DNA of 64,000 nucleotides from Geomonas oryzae (GTDB lineage Bacteria > Desulfobacterota > Desulfuromonadia > Geobacterales > Geobacteraceae): NCBI RefSeq assembly GCF_004117875.1, contig NZ_RAHW01000005.1, forward strand, positions 399,124-463,123, in the 5' to 3' direction. Positions 9,072 through 18,326 of the stretch are shown piece by piece (position 1 is the stretch's first letter; each line of letters begins with the position of its first letter). Position numbers and translations under genes: made by a program. Below the pieces are notes generated by a model, which saw only the letters and a program-made list of their open reading frames with translations, ran no database searches and was not told the DNA's origin.

Positions 9072-10598
9072 TTACCATTTTCTTCGCCAGGCAAGCCAGG
9101 CGCGCAGAAGCCGCTGCACGAGCGGGGTGAGCCGGCGGCGCTGGTGGAGGTCGGCGAGCTTTTTGAGCACCTCGGCCTGGGTGGGATAGGGGTGGATGGT
9201 GTTGCCGATGGCGGCAAGCCCGAGACGGGAGGAGATCGCCAGGGCGACCTCGCCGATCATCTCTCCGGCGTGCCGCGCCACGATGGTCGCGCCGAGGATG
9301 GTGTCGCTCCCCTTCTTCAAATGCACCCGCGCAAACCCTTCCTCCTCGCCGTCCAGAACCGCCCGGTCCACTTCGGCAAGAGGGATGGTAAGGGTGTCGA
9401 GCGCCGTGCCGCGGGAAAGGGCGTCCGCCTCGGTCAACCCCACGTGCGCCACCTCCGGGTCGGTGTAGGTGCACCAGGGGACGGTGAGGGCGGAGTTGCG
9501 GCGCCTTCCCATGAAGAGCGCGTTGGCGATGACGATGCGCGCCTGGGCGTCCGCCGTGTGGGTGAACCTGAGGCGGGAGCAGACGTCCCCGGCGGCGTAG
9601 ATGCGCGGGTTGGAGGTGCGCAGCGTGTCGTCGACCCGCACCCCTTCACGGTCGTAGCCGACCCCGGCCGCCTCGAGCCCGAGCCCCTCGACGTTGGGGG
9701 CGCGCCCGGCGCCGACCAGGATGGCGTCCACCTCGAGCTCGAAGTCACGCCCTTCACGCTCCAGATGCAGGACCTTCCCGGCTCCCCGCGCCTCGACCGC
9801 GCTGACCCCGGTCTCTAGGTGCACCTCGATCCCCTCGCGCAGGAAAGCCCGAAGCATCAGCGAGGAGGCTTCGGCATCGTCGCGTGCGAGGAGCCGCCTG
9901 CCGTGCTCGATGAGAAAAACCCGCGCGCCGAAGCGGGCAACCCCCTGGGCGAGCTCGCAGCCGATCGGGCCGCCCCCGATCACCGCCAGCCGCCGCGGCA
10001 GTTCGGTGAGCGAGAAAACGGTCTCGTTGGTGAGGTACCCCACCTCGGCGAGCCCAGGTATGGCCGGGGCCGCGGCCCTGGCGCCGGTGCAGACGGCGGC
10101 TCTCGCGAAGACAAGCGTCGCGCCGGCTACCTCGATGCGATCCGCTCCGGTGAAGCGTCCTTTCCCGAAGAAGACATCCACACCGAGCTCGTCCCTAAAG
10201 CGCCTGGCGGCGTCATGCCCGCTGAGCCCAGCCCTCAGTCTGCGCATCCGCTCCATGGCCGCACCGAAGTCCCCGGCGGTTCCCTCCCCGCCGGTCACGC
10301 CGAAGCGCGCGCCGTTGCGGGCGTCGAAAGCGGCGCGCGCGCCTCTCAGAAACCCCTTGGAGGGGACGCAGCCGACGTTCAGGCAATCCCCCCCCATGAA
10401 ACCGCGCTCGATCAGGGCGACCTCCCCCCCTAGGCCGGCCGCACCCGCGGCGCAGACGAGACCGGCGGTACCGGCGCCGACGACGACCAGGTTGTAGCGC
10501 CCGGCAGGCTCGGGGTTCACCCAGTCTGCTGGATGTACGCTGTCAGCGAGCAGACGATTTTCCTCTGTATCGGGTTCCACCCTTTGCCGCGTGCTCAT
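9072..10598 (-). CDS. Pyridine nucleotide-disulfide oxidoreductase, mercuric reductase-like
   Basis: A 508-residue FAD-dependent class I oxidoreductase. FAD-binding GAGTAGLVCAAGAAGLG is near residue 38, the redox-active disulfide is in GDCLNVGCVPSK, the NAD(P)H-binding site in GGGPIGCELAQG, and the second FAD motif in IYAAGDVCSRLRFTH. The dimer-interface motif reads HPYPTQAE, as in mercuric-reductase-like proteins, not the HAHPT of lipoamide dehydrogenase. The C-terminal vicinal cysteines and N-terminal HMA domain of true MerA are absent, so Hg(II) reduction is not expected. The start at 10598 has a GAGGGG site. Confidence 0.85.
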   Translation of the reverse strand: MSTRQRVEPDTEENRLLADSVHPADWVNPEPAGRYNLVVVGAGTAGLVCAAGAAGLGGEVALIERGFMGGDCLNVGCVPSKGFLRGARAAFDARNGARFGVTGGEGTAGDFGAAMERMRRLRAGLSGHDAARRFRDELGVDVFFGKGRFTGADRIEVAGATLVFARAAVCTGARAAAPAIPGLAEVGYLTNETVFSLTELPRRLAVIGGGPIGCELAQGVARFGARVFLIEHGRRLLARDDAEASSLMLRAFLREGIEVHLETGVSAVEARGAGKVLHLEREGRDFELEVDAILVGAGRAPNVEGLGLEAAGVGYDREGVRVDDTLRTSNPRIYAAGDVCSRLRFTHTADAQARIVIANALFMGRRRNSALTVPWCTYTDPEVAHVGLTEADALSRGTALDTLTIPLAEVDRAVLDGEEEGFARVHLKKGSDTILGATIVARHAGEMIGEVALAISSRLGLAAIGNTIHPYPTQAEVLKKLADLHQRRRLTPLVQRLLRAWLAWRRKW

Positions 10599-10817
10599 AC
10601 CGTTTCCCCTCGCTGGCTCAGCACCATCCACTGCAGCAACTCCCGGTAAAACCGAAACAATGTGACCTTTCGCATGAAGCTTCGCTTCGATAATTCCCGG
10701 TGCAGTTTTCCCATAATTACCTTATCATTTTCCTCAGAATGACGAAGTTATACAAGGAGCCATTTTCCACCCAGCTGCCGGCAGTGTGACGGCGTCGCGG
10801 ACCGGCCGCGTAAGACA

Positions 10818-10833
10818 AAGCCCCCCGGGGCTT
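10818..10833 (+). other. Short GC hairpin in the leader of the GGDEF-EAL gene
   Basis: The sequence AAGCCCCCCGGGGCTT can fold into a 7-bp stem 18 bases before the start codon and just ahead of the GGAGG ribosome binding site. It may modulate translation. I could not match the surrounding leader to a c-di-GMP riboswitch. Confidence 0.35.
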
Positions 10834-10851
10834 GAGAGCACGGAGGAACCC

Positions 10852-13428
10852 ATGAGCGGTGCAGTATCAGACACCAAAAGCTCCGGGAACAGTTCCGATA
10901 GCAGAAACGAGGCAAAAAGGACCAATTTCAAGGCGAACCACCTGCCGCGTAAGGCGCTCGCCGCGGAATTGAAGTTATATACCGACCTCTACGAAGCCGC
11001 CCCCATTGCGCACCTCACCCTGGACCGCTTCGGGGTGATCCGCGCGATAAACCAGACCGGCGCCGCCCTCCTCGGTGGCGACCGCGACACCTTGCTGGGG
11101 CGCCGCTTCGAAGAACTCGTCGACGACTCCTCCCACCACGCCCTCACGTCCCTTTTCAGCCACCTCTCCGTCCCAGGCGCACGGGCCAGCAGTGAGGTGA
11201 CGCTCGCACTGGACGGTGCCCAGGCACCGCAGGTGCGTATCGAGGCACGTTCCTGCCGCGAAGGGTGGGAGTACCGGCTGGCCCTGGTGGACATCACCGA
11301 GTTGAGGGGAGCCGCCGAGGCGCTCCAAGTCTCGGAAGCGCGCTACCGTGGGCTTTTCGAGGCGGCCAAGGACGGCATCATGATCGTCGATGCGGCAAGC
11401 GGCGAGATCAGCGACGTCAACCCTTCCCTGCTCCGCATGCTCGGTTGCGGAAGAGAACAACTGGTCGGCCACAAGCTCTGGACCGTTCCGTCGCTGAGCG
11501 CCATCGCCTCGGACCAGACCGAGTTCGCCATGCTGCACCACGCCGACTTCATGCACAACATCGACCAGCACCTGGAGACGCAGGACGGTCGCAACATCGC
11601 GGTCGAGGTAATCAGCAACAGCTACCGGGTGGACCACACGACGGTGCTGCAGTTCAACATCCGCGACATCACCATCAGGAAGAATGCGGAGGACGCGCTC
11701 CTTAAAAGCGAGGAGCAGTGCCGCACCATCGTGAGCAACATAAACGAGTACGTATACAGCGTCCGCTTCGAAAACGGCGACATCAAGTCGGTCTACCACA
11801 GCCCGAAGTGCCTGGACATCACCGGCTACACCCCCGAGGAATACTACAAGGACCCGCTTTTGTGGTTCACCATGATCCACGAGGAGGACCGAAACCAGGT
11901 GGTGCAGTTCCTGAACAGCATCTTTGCCGGTGAGGACCAGGAACCGATCCGGCACCGCATCGTGCACAAGGACGGTTCGGTGCGCTGGATCCTGAACAAC
12001 TGCGCCGTGCAGCGGGCGAGGAAGGGTGAAAAGGTCAGCATCTCCAGGCTGGACGGTTTCATCCTGGACATCACCGACATCAAGAGGGCCGAGGAGAACA
12101 TCTTCTTCCTGGCGCACCACGACCCGCTCACCAAGCTACCAAACCGCAGCACCCTCTACGCCAAGATCGAGCAGGTCATCTCGGTCGCCATGAAGAACAG
12201 GCGCAACGTGGCGCTTTTGTTTCTCGACATCGACGGTTTCAAGCAGATCAACGACTCGATGGGACACGACGTGGGGGACCGGCTGCTGCAGTCCGTGGCG
12301 CGAAAGCTGAGCGACTGCACCCGCTCCTGCGACGTCGTGGCGCGGCTTGGGGGGGACGAATTCGTCGTGGTGCTCTGGGACTGCGGCGTGACCGAGACCA
12401 CGCTCGTCGCCGAGAAGATCATCAACGCCGGCTTCCCGCTGCAGGGGACCAACATCATGGTCACCCCGAGCATCGGCATCAGCATCTTCCCGGAGGACGG
12501 CAGGGATTACCTGGCCCTTTTGAAGCACGCCGACATTGCCATGTACCACGCCAAGAAAACCGGCGGGAACAACTTCCAGTACTTCACGCCGCGCCTGAAC
12601 CAGATGGCGCACGAGCGTTTCGCCGTGGAAGCGGAACTGCGCCGGGCGCTCGAGCATGAGGAGTTCGTGCTGCACTACCAGCCCAAGGTGGATCTCGTAT
12701 CCGGGCACTTCAGCGGCATGGAGGCCCTGATCCGGTGGCAGCACCCGGTGCGCGGCCTCATCATGCCCGAGGAGTTCATCACCATCGCCGAGGAGAGCGG
12801 CCTTTTGCACCAGATCAGCAAGTGGATCATCCCCACGGTCTGCCGCCAGATTCAGCAGTGGCAGCAACAGGGCATCGGGCATGTCTCCGCGGCGGTCAAC
12901 CTCTCGGCGAGCTTCTTCCAGCATCGCGATTTCGAGGAGACCGTCGAGGCATCCCTTCTCGAGACCGGCATCCCGCCGGAATGCCTGGAGCTGGAACTCA
13001 CCGAGGCGACCATCATGAGCGACCCGCAAAGGGTCTTAGGGAGCATGGCGGCGATGAAGGCGCTCGGACTGCAACTCTCCATAGACGACTTCGGCATCGG
13101 CTACTCGAGCCTCAGCTATCTGAAGAAGCTTCCTGTGGACAAGCTGAAGATCGACCAGTCCTTCATCCGGAACATAGCCCGTGACCAGGACAACGCCGCC
13201 GTGGTACGCGCCGTGATCTCGATCGGTCGCAGCATGCAGCTCAAGGTGATCGCCGAGGGGGTCGAAAACGCTTCCCAGCTGGCCTGGCTGCAGGCCGAGG
13301 GGAGCGAAGAGGCGCAGGGGTACTACTTCAGCCGCCCGCTGCCGGTCCCGAAGATGACGGCGCTTTTAAAGCAGAACGCGAACTTCCTCCACAACCCGCG
13401 CGGCCGGGAACAGATGAAGCAGCACTGA
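10852..13428 (+). CDS. PAS-PAS-PAS-GGDEF-EAL protein (c-di-GMP turnover)
   Basis: An 858-residue soluble signalling enzyme. Three PAS-like sensor modules (about 40-150, 160-290, 300-420) precede a GGDEF diguanylate cyclase domain and an EAL phosphodiesterase domain. The cyclase signature GGDEF is intact (about residue 500) and is preceded by RSCD five residues upstream, the RxxD inhibitory site that binds product. The EAL domain retains MEALIRWQHP and the metal/catalytic stretches LELELTEATIM and SIDDFGIGYSSLSYLKKLP. Both activities therefore look possible, with the PAS input deciding the balance. No membrane segment is seen. Start 10852 follows GGAGG; an in-frame start 22 codons upstream lacks one. 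Confidence 0.93.
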   Translation: MSGAVSDTKSSGNSSDSRNEAKRTNFKANHLPRKALAAELKLYTDLYEAAPIAHLTLDRFGVIRAINQTGAALLGGDRDTLLGRRFEELVDDSSHHALTSLFSHLSVPGARASSEVTLALDGAQAPQVRIEARSCREGWEYRLALVDITELRGAAEALQVSEARYRGLFEAAKDGIMIVDAASGEISDVNPSLLRMLGCGREQLVGHKLWTVPSLSAIASDQTEFAMLHHADFMHNIDQHLETQDGRNIAVEVISNSYRVDHTTVLQFNIRDITIRKNAEDALLKSEEQCRTIVSNINEYVYSVRFENGDIKSVYHSPKCLDITGYTPEEYYKDPLLWFTMIHEEDRNQVVQFLNSIFAGEDQEPIRHRIVHKDGSVRWILNNCAVQRARKGEKVSISRLDGFILDITDIKRAEENIFFLAHHDPLTKLPNRSTLYAKIEQVISVAMKNRRNVALLFLDIDGFKQINDSMGHDVGDRLLQSVARKLSDCTRSCDVVARLGGDEFVVVLWDCGVTETTLVAEKIINAGFPLQGTNIMVTPSIGISIFPEDGRDYLALLKHADIAMYHAKKTGGNNFQYFTPRLNQMAHERFAVEAELRRALEHEEFVLHYQPKVDLVSGHFSGMEALIRWQHPVRGLIMPEEFITIAEESGLLHQISKWIIPTVCRQIQQWQQQGIGHVSAAVNLSASFFQHRDFEETVEASLLETGIPPECLELELTEATIMSDPQRVLGSMAAMKALGLQLSIDDFGIGYSSLSYLKKLPVDKLKIDQSFIRNIARDQDNAAVVRAVISIGRSMQLKVIAEGVENASQLAWLQAEGSEEAQGYYFSRPLPVPKMTALLKQNANFLHNPRGREQMKQH

Positions 13429-13434
13429 AACGGC

Positions 13435-13474
13435 AAGAGGCCGGCAGGGTGATCCCCGCCGGCCTCTTTTTTTC
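13435..13474 (+). terminator. Intrinsic terminator after the GGDEF-EAL gene
   Basis: A long stem (AAGAGGCCGGC with GCCGGCCTCTT, extended by a GGG/CCC pairing) closes a TGAT loop and is followed by a run of T. It starts six bases after the stop codon. Confidence 0.9.
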
Positions 13475-13502
13475 CCTTCCGGCACACCTGATCGGTACCT
13501 GC

Positions 13503-14336
13503 CTAATCCTCGTCCTCTTCCCCCCCGCCATCCCCTTCATCATCGCTCCCCTGCATGGGAGGGGCGCCGGGCTGAAGCATCCGCATCATCTCTTCGTGGT
13601 TACGCTCCATCTCCTCGGTCATCTCGGCACGTTGCTGGGCCATCCTCTTGACCGTCTCCACCACGAGGTCGAGCTTTTTGTCGGCCGGAGCCTGGTCGAG
13701 CTCCTGCAGGAGCTCCTCGAGATCCTCGTCCTGTTCCTTCGCCTTATCGAGCATCCTTTCCATCATCATGCCGCGCATGCCGGGGGCGCCACCACGCGGC
13801 CCCATCCCCTGGGCGGAGCGCCCCGGCATGAGCCCGCAACCGCCCTGGCGGTACCCGGCCACGAGCGGTTCGAGATGGCTCTTCACCTGGGCCGCATCGA
13901 TACGGTCGGCGCGCACCAGATCCTCCAACGCCCTCAGGTGCATCTTCACGTCGATCAGGTGCTGTTCCATCATCTTCTGCCGCTGCGGCGGAAGCTGCAT
14001 TCCGGCGCGGTATTTTTCCATCTCCTCCACGCTGCGCCGCATCTCAGCGACGGCAACCCGCGCGAGCTGCGGTGCCACGGGCGCCCCCGCGTCGGCGGCG
14101 GCATAGAGCAGCTGGGCGAAGTTGGCCACGTTTCTGTGGTAGGCCATCATGAGCAGGTGCTCCGGAGTACGCGTCATCTCCCTCCGCATGGGGCCTTTCA
14201 TGATGTAACCCGGCGAGCCGGGCACCGCATCCTTCATCTGGGGCATGTCCCCGTAGACCGGGGCGGGTTTGTCGGCGGCAAAGGCCGGCAGGGCGGCAAG
14301 GAGAAGAACTGCTACTGCTGCTGGCATCCGTTTCAC
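13503..14336 (-). CDS. Exported Met/Glu-rich protein of unknown function
   Basis: A 277-residue protein with a clear signal peptide ending at ALPAFA-ADK, so it is periplasmic or secreted. The mature part is helical and rich in Met, Glu and Arg: a GRSAQGMGPRGGAPGMRGMMM low-complexity stretch (about 180-200), a coiled-coil-like acidic region, and a tail of Asp/Glu/Gly. Met-rich exported proteins can bind copper or act as chaperones, but nothing here proves it. I prefer the GTG start at 14336, which has GGAGG eight bases upstream; the ATG three codons on is an alternative. I do not recognise the family. Confidence 0.7.
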   Translation of the reverse strand: MKRMPAAVAVLLLAALPAFAADKPAPVYGDMPQMKDAVPGSPGYIMKGPMRREMTRTPEHLLMMAYHRNVANFAQLLYAAADAGAPVAPQLARVAVAEMRRSVEEMEKYRAGMQLPPQRQKMMEQHLIDVKMHLRALEDLVRADRIDAAQVKSHLEPLVAGYRQGGCGLMPGRSAQGMGPRGGAPGMRGMMMERMLDKAKEQDEDLEELLQELDQAPADKKLDLVVETVKRMAQQRAEMTEEMERNHEEMMRMLQPGAPPMQGSDDEGDGGGEEDED

Positions 14337-14408
14337 GGTCGGTCCTCCTTTCAAGAAAAGGCCGGGTTGACCCGGCTCAATGGATATCGATGACGACGGT
14401 TAAAACTG

Positions 14409-14558
14409 TCACAGCGGTCGTTGCTTCAGGATCAGGTTCAGTATAACAAGTATCCCGGCAATCCCAAGCAGCAGATGGAGGTATCCGCCGAAGGTATAGT
14501 GGGTCACCAGGCCGATCAACCACACAACGAGCAGTATCACGATGATTGCCTTGAGCAT
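14409..14558 (-). CDS. Lmo0937-type small membrane protein
   Basis: A 49-residue protein starting MLKAIIVILLVVWLIGLVTH and ending KQRPL. It has two hydrophobic segments separated by YTFGGYLH. The pattern of a WLxGLVTxYTxGGxxHxLL core matches the lmo0937/YqaE-like tiny membrane proteins that are often stress-induced. GGAGGTGGAC precedes the ATG. Its neighbours are two more tiny stress-type genes, which suggests co-regulation. Confidence 0.8.
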   Translation of the reverse strand: MLKAIIVILLVVWLIGLVTHYTFGGYLHLLLGIAGILVILNLILKQRPL

Positions 14559-14615
14559 GTCCACCTCCGCCGGAAAGCTTTCGGCCCGACCGTTCCAACG
14601 ATCCGGCAGCTGCTG

Positions 14616-14807
14616 TTACTTCCCAACCCTCAGCCTGGTGAGGTTTTCCATCAACCCGAAGACGTTCAAAAGCCAGAGAACCACAACGATGACGACAACG
14701 GCGTTGAGAATGGACTTGATCGACCCAGCCATGGGGATGAAGGTATTAACGAGCCACAGCAGGACGCCGACCACGATGAGAACGAGCAGCACGTGCACCA
14801 AGGGCAT
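14616..14807 (-). CDS. Thivi_2564-type small membrane protein
   Basis: A 63-residue protein, MPLVHVLLVLIVVGVLLWLV onward, with two membrane helices joined by NTFIPMAGSIKSILN. This arrangement is the family signature of the small Thivi_2564 group. A GGAGGTGTTCGTC ribosome site precedes the ATG at 14807. Function unknown; it sits among other small stress-type genes and 57 bases from the Lmo0937-type gene. Confidence 0.78.
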   Translation of the reverse strand: MPLVHVLLVLIVVGVLLWLVNTFIPMAGSIKSILNAVVVIVVVLWLLNVFGLMENLTRLRVGK

Positions 14808-14959
14808 GACGAACACCTCCTCTTTCGGTCCGGCTGACCTTCGCCCTTTGCAGGGCATCCCCGATCGCCAGCAGAGCGACCGCAGCCACCGCCGCCCCGG
14901 GGAGAGCGGCGGCCGGCACTCCGGCACTGTTTCCACCCGGTGGCAGGCCAGGTGTGGCG

Positions 14960-15139
14960 CTATTTCTCCAGATCCTTCTCCGCCTTACCGACGTCTTTCT
15001 GAATCTTGCCGGTTATCTTTTCCCCCCTGCCTTGGTGTTCCATGGAGACATTACGGGTGGTCTTCCCGACCGTTTCTTTTGCTTGACCCTTCAGTTCCTG
15101 CAGTTTTCCTTTGCTCTGGTCTTTCGTGCTCGCTTTCAT
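14960..15139 (-). CDS. CsbD family stress-response protein
   Basis: A 59-residue, highly charged soluble protein (MKASTKDQSKGKLQELKGQA...). The GKLQELKGQAKETVGK and GRGEKITGKIQKDVGKAEKD stretches are the usual CsbD repeats. In other bacteria CsbD proteins are abundant under general stress; the molecular role is unknown. A perfect AGGAGGT lies upstream of the ATG at 15139. The ATG chosen gives the family's usual length. Confidence 0.85.
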   Translation of the reverse strand: MKASTKDQSKGKLQELKGQAKETVGKTTRNVSMEHQGRGEKITGKIQKDVGKAEKDLEK

Positions 15140-15377
15140 GGTGTACCTCCTGAGCGATACCTTTGTGCCGGAAGGTGCTGGCTGGTCGGTGACTGCGGTC
15201 GCTCTGCTGGCGATCGACGCGCCGGCAACTGTGAATCGCGCATAGGCAACATTAAACAACACCAATCAAACCCGACAAAGTGTATAGTGCCGACTTTTGC
15301 TGTCAAGAGGGAGCAAGGGGTGCAAAGGAGAGCGGCCGGCAGTGCCGGCTCTTTCCGGAAAGGAAAACGGGGGGAGG

Positions 15378-15605
15378 TTACTTCTTCTTTTTCTGTGGGA
15401 CGGAGAATTTGGCGTGGTGCGGGTGACGGCACAGGAACTGATGCCCGAAGGCGAGCGCATGCTCACAGAAACGGTTCTTCACAAGGCAGATGGAGAAGCT
15501 ATCAACGAGCGCATTGGTGCGGCAAGTCGTCGGGCATTCCTCCGAAGCTTCGGCATCGGCAGCCTGGCTTGCGTCCTTTTCCTTCTCTTGTTCCTGATCG
15601 GGCAT
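15378..15605 (-). CDS. Small Cys/His-rich protein, unknown
   Basis: A 75-residue protein with an acidic N-terminus and a C-terminal module reading FCEHALAFGHQFLCRHPHHAKF. This Cys-x2-...-Phe-Gly-...-Cys-x-His-Pro-x-His pattern looks like a small metal- or redox-binding motif, preceded by two further Cys. An AGGAGTG site lies at the right distance from the ATG. I take it as a real gene because of that site and the conserved-looking Cys/His spacing. It lies just downstream of the two-component operon. No function can be assigned. Confidence 0.55.
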   Translation of the reverse strand: MPDQEQEKEKDASQAADAEASEECPTTCRTNALVDSFSICLVKNRFCEHALAFGHQFLCRHPHHAKFSVPQKKKK

Positions 15606-15716
15606 GCTTCACTCCTGGCGCAGTGATGGCTAAGCCATAACAGAGCCAGTATTAAGTGAAGCGCCCGCACAAATAAATAGGTCAATAAGCAGTGACGTAT
15701 ACGAGGACTCACATCG

Positions 15717-16367
15717 TCACTTAAGCGATGTCAGCCCCTGCCTCACCGCGTACTTGGTGAGTTCCGCTATGCTGAAGAGGTCCAGCTTCTTCATGATGCT
15801 GTGCCGCTGGTTCTCCACCGTCTTTACGCTTACGCCGAAGGCGAAGGCGATCTCTTTCGCGTTGCTGCCGTTGGCGATCAGTTGCAGGATCTCCCTTTCA
15901 CGCGCGGAGAGGTTCTCATAGGTGGCGGGCACCTCGTCCGGGATGCGCTGCAGGTACTCCTTGATGAGGAGGGTGGTCACCCTAGGTGGAAGGTAGGTTT
16001 CCCCGGCGGCGACGGCCCTAATCGCGCTCGCGAGCTCTGCGAAGGCCGCATCCTTGAGGACGTAGCCGTTTGCACCCGCCTTAAGGACCTCCACCACGAA
16101 ACGGCGGTCGGACTCCATGGAGAGCGCCAGCACCTTCACCTCGGGGAACTCGGCCATGATGCTGCGCGTGGCGTCGATGCCGTTCACGTCCGGCATCGAT
16201 ATGTCCATCACGATGACGTCCGGGCGCTCCTTGCGCGTCAGGCTGATCGCCTCGGCGCCGGTCCCGGCTTCCGCGCTCACCATCATATCCTCTTCCTTGT
16301 CGATCAATGCGCGCAGCCCCTGCCGGACGATGGCATGGTCATCGGCGATCAAAATCTTCATCTTCAT
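15717..16367 (-). CDS. NarL/FixJ-type response regulator
   Basis: A 216-residue response regulator. The receiver domain has ADDHAIVRQGLRAL at the start and the phospho-acceptor Asp in VIVMDISMPDVNGID (about residue 55). The C-terminal LuxR-type helix-turn-helix reads LSAREREILQLIANGSNAKE with the recognition helix following in VSVKTVENQRHSIMKKL. It follows the cognate NarX-like kinase by 12 bases. The first of two close ATGs (16367) has GGAGGAGAG in front and is preferred. It probably controls genes tied to the substrate sensed by the upstream lipoprotein. Confidence 0.93.
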   Translation of the reverse strand: MKMKILIADDHAIVRQGLRALIDKEEDMMVSAEAGTGAEAISLTRKERPDVIVMDISMPDVNGIDATRSIMAEFPEVKVLALSMESDRRFVVEVLKAGANGYVLKDAAFAELASAIRAVAAGETYLPPRVTTLLIKEYLQRIPDEVPATYENLSAREREILQLIANGSNAKEIAFAFGVSVKTVENQRHSIMKKLDLFSIAELTKYAVRQGLTSLK

Positions 16368-16379
16368 TTCTCTCCTCCT

Positions 16380-18326
16380 CTAAAAACCGTCAAGCGGCAC
16401 CGTTACCGTGGCCAGGGTTCCGCCGGCAGCCTTGCCGACTATGGAAAAGGCCCCTCCCAGGTGTTCTATTTTCTGCCTTACGTTCAAAAGCCCGAAGCCG
16501 CCTTCCCTGGTCGCCCCTTTCGCGGCCGCGTCCCCATTCAGCCCGACGCCGTCGTCGTCCACCTGGACCACCAGGAAGTCGTTGGAGCGCAGGATTGCGA
16601 CGCGGCACTGCATGGTGCCGGCATGCTTGGCGACGTTGAGCATCAGTTCCCTGACCGCCTGGAACACCGTCGAGCGGATCTCGTAGCGCAGGGTTTTCTC
16701 CTTGCCGTCGTCGCTGAATTCGACCTGCAGCCCGAAGTCGGCGTAGAGCTCCTCGCCCAGCCAGCGAAGCGCCGCCTCGAGCCCGGCGCTCGCAAGAAGC
16801 GGGGGCCGCAACTGGAAGGTGAGCGACCTGATGTCCTGCAGGGTCTGCTCGATGAGCCCACCGATCCCCTCGGCCTCGGTCTCGCACTCGCCGGTCGGCA
16901 CGTTGCTCGCGAGGGCGTCCAGCTTGATCTTCGCCAGGATGAGCCGCTGCCCCACCTGGTCGTGCAGCTCGCTTGCGATGCGGTCGCGCTCCCGCTCCTC
17001 GGCCATGGCGAGATCGAGCGCCATATCCTGGAGTTTTTGCTGCTGCTTTAGGAGCTCGACCTCCACCTTCTTCCTGATCTTTATCTCTTGCAGCAGGTGC
17101 TTATTGGTGAGCTGCAGTTTCGCCGTGCGTTGCTGCACCTCTTCCTCGAGCTGCCGGCGCGCCCCGACCATCATCTCCTCGGCCGCCTTGCGTTCGGTGA
17201 TGTCCAGCACCACACCCATGAGACCGGTCACCTCCCCTCCCGCGGAGAGAATCGGCTGGTAGTTCGCCAGCCAGTGGCGCGGCTGCTTTTGGGAGGCATC
17301 CGTCCTTCCATGCAACTCGACGTTACGGATGCACTCGCCCCCCTCGAGCACCGGCCGCCAGATCTCCTTGAGCTGGGAGGTGATCTCCGGCGGCAGGACC
17401 TCGTCGATGGTGCGCCCCACATGCTCGCAGATGCTCTTGCAGTTCATCTCGGCCAGGCGCTCGTTAAGGCGCAGGAACCTGAGGTCCCGGTCCACGACGA
17501 AAAGGCCGACCGGGGTGTGGGTGTAGACGTTGGCTAGTTCCTGCAACTGCATCCGGTAGCGCTGCTCGCTGTCGTGCAGCGCCTTGGTGTAATCCTGCAC
17601 CTGCTGGGTCACGTTGTTGAAGACCCGGCTCATCTCGGCCAGTTCGTCGGTCCCCTCCGCGGGGATGCGGTGCTCCAGGTTCCCCGCGGCGACCTGGTCG
17701 GCGGCCTCCTTGACCGCTATCATGCGACGATGCAGCACGGTGTTCAGGTAGCCGGAGTTCACGATGGTCCCGAGCGCCATGAGGAACACCAGCACCAGAG
17801 TCAGGGTGATCATGCGCTGCGTCGCCTGCTCGAACCTCTCGCGGGCCGACTTCTGCAGACTCACCGCTTCCTGCTGCAGCGACGAGTCCTTGAGCATGAT
17901 CTGGCTGTACAGACGGCCTGCAAACTCGTCGTGGTGCACGAAGGCAGGATCAACCCCGGAAAGCCCCCGCATCCGCTCAGCGAGGCGCCGCGATATGAGC
18001 TGCGATTCGGCGAGGTCGCGAGTCAACCGCTTCATCGCCTCACGCGACTCTTTGTCTCCGAACTCCCGATGCCCCATACCTACCAGGTGCGCGGTCTTCT
18101 CCGTGAGAGAGAACCACTGCAGCCTCGCCCGCTCTACACCGTACAGGAAGTATTCATCGCGCAAAGTGGCTCGCTGGAACACCAGCGCTTGGATACGGTC
18201 GGCGAGTGCGTGCTTCTCCCCGGCCAGGTGCAGCTCTCTGCTCGTCCACGCGAGCAGCGAGGCCACGATCAGCAACAGCGTGAGGGACAGGAACGCGCTT
18301 ACTTTGAGCCTGCGGGCAAAGGTCAC
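16380..18326 (-). CDS. NarX-type sensor histidine kinase with HAMP and PAS domains
   Basis: A 648-residue inner-membrane kinase. Layout: membrane helix 1 (9-29), periplasmic helical sensor, helix 2 (about 173-195), HAMP (about 197-250), PAS (about 263-385), coiled coil, HisKA_3 dimerisation domain with the phosphorylated His in ASELHDQVGQRL (about 455), then the HATPase_c domain with VQVDDDGVGLNG and GGFGLLNVRQ. The start codon overlaps the stop of the binding-protein gene (ATGA, 18326-18323). The order binding protein, kinase, regulator suggests the lipoprotein presents a ligand to the kinase. Confidence 0.93.
   Translation of the reverse strand: MTFARRLKVSAFLSLTLLLIVASLLAWTSRELHLAGEKHALADRIQALVFQRATLRDEYFLYGVERARLQWFSLTEKTAHLVGMGHREFGDKESREAMKRLTRDLAESQLISRRLAERMRGLSGVDPAFVHHDEFAGRLYSQIMLKDSSLQQEAVSLQKSARERFEQATQRMITLTLVLVFLMALGTIVNSGYLNTVLHRRMIAVKEAADQVAAGNLEHRIPAEGTDELAEMSRVFNNVTQQVQDYTKALHDSEQRYRMQLQELANVYTHTPVGLFVVDRDLRFLRLNERLAEMNCKSICEHVGRTIDEVLPPEITSQLKEIWRPVLEGGECIRNVELHGRTDASQKQPRHWLANYQPILSAGGEVTGLMGVVLDITERKAAEEMMVGARRQLEEEVQQRTAKLQLTNKHLLQEIKIRKKVEVELLKQQQKLQDMALDLAMAEERERDRIASELHDQVGQRLILAKIKLDALASNVPTGECETEAEGIGGLIEQTLQDIRSLTFQLRPPLLASAGLEAALRWLGEELYADFGLQVEFSDDGKEKTLRYEIRSTVFQAVRELMLNVAKHAGTMQCRVAILRSNDFLVVQVDDDGVGLNGDAAAKGATREGGFGLLNVRQKIEHLGGAFSIVGKAAGGTLATVTVPLDGF

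Noticed and set aside
9072..10598. Assignment as true mercuric reductase or as the E3 of the nearby dehydrogenase complex
   Set aside because: No HMA domain or C-terminal vicinal Cys for MerA, and the HPYPTQAE motif and TVP38 pairing argue against lipoamide dehydrogenase.
10740..10851. Possible c-di-GMP (GEMM) riboswitch before the GGDEF-EAL gene
   Set aside because: ACAAAGCC plus a hairpin recalls part of the motif, but the other conserved blocks are missing.
15297..15626. A 109-codon plus-strand frame with a hydrophobic C-terminus
   Set aside because: No ribosome site, and it is antisense to the better supported Cys/His-rich small gene.
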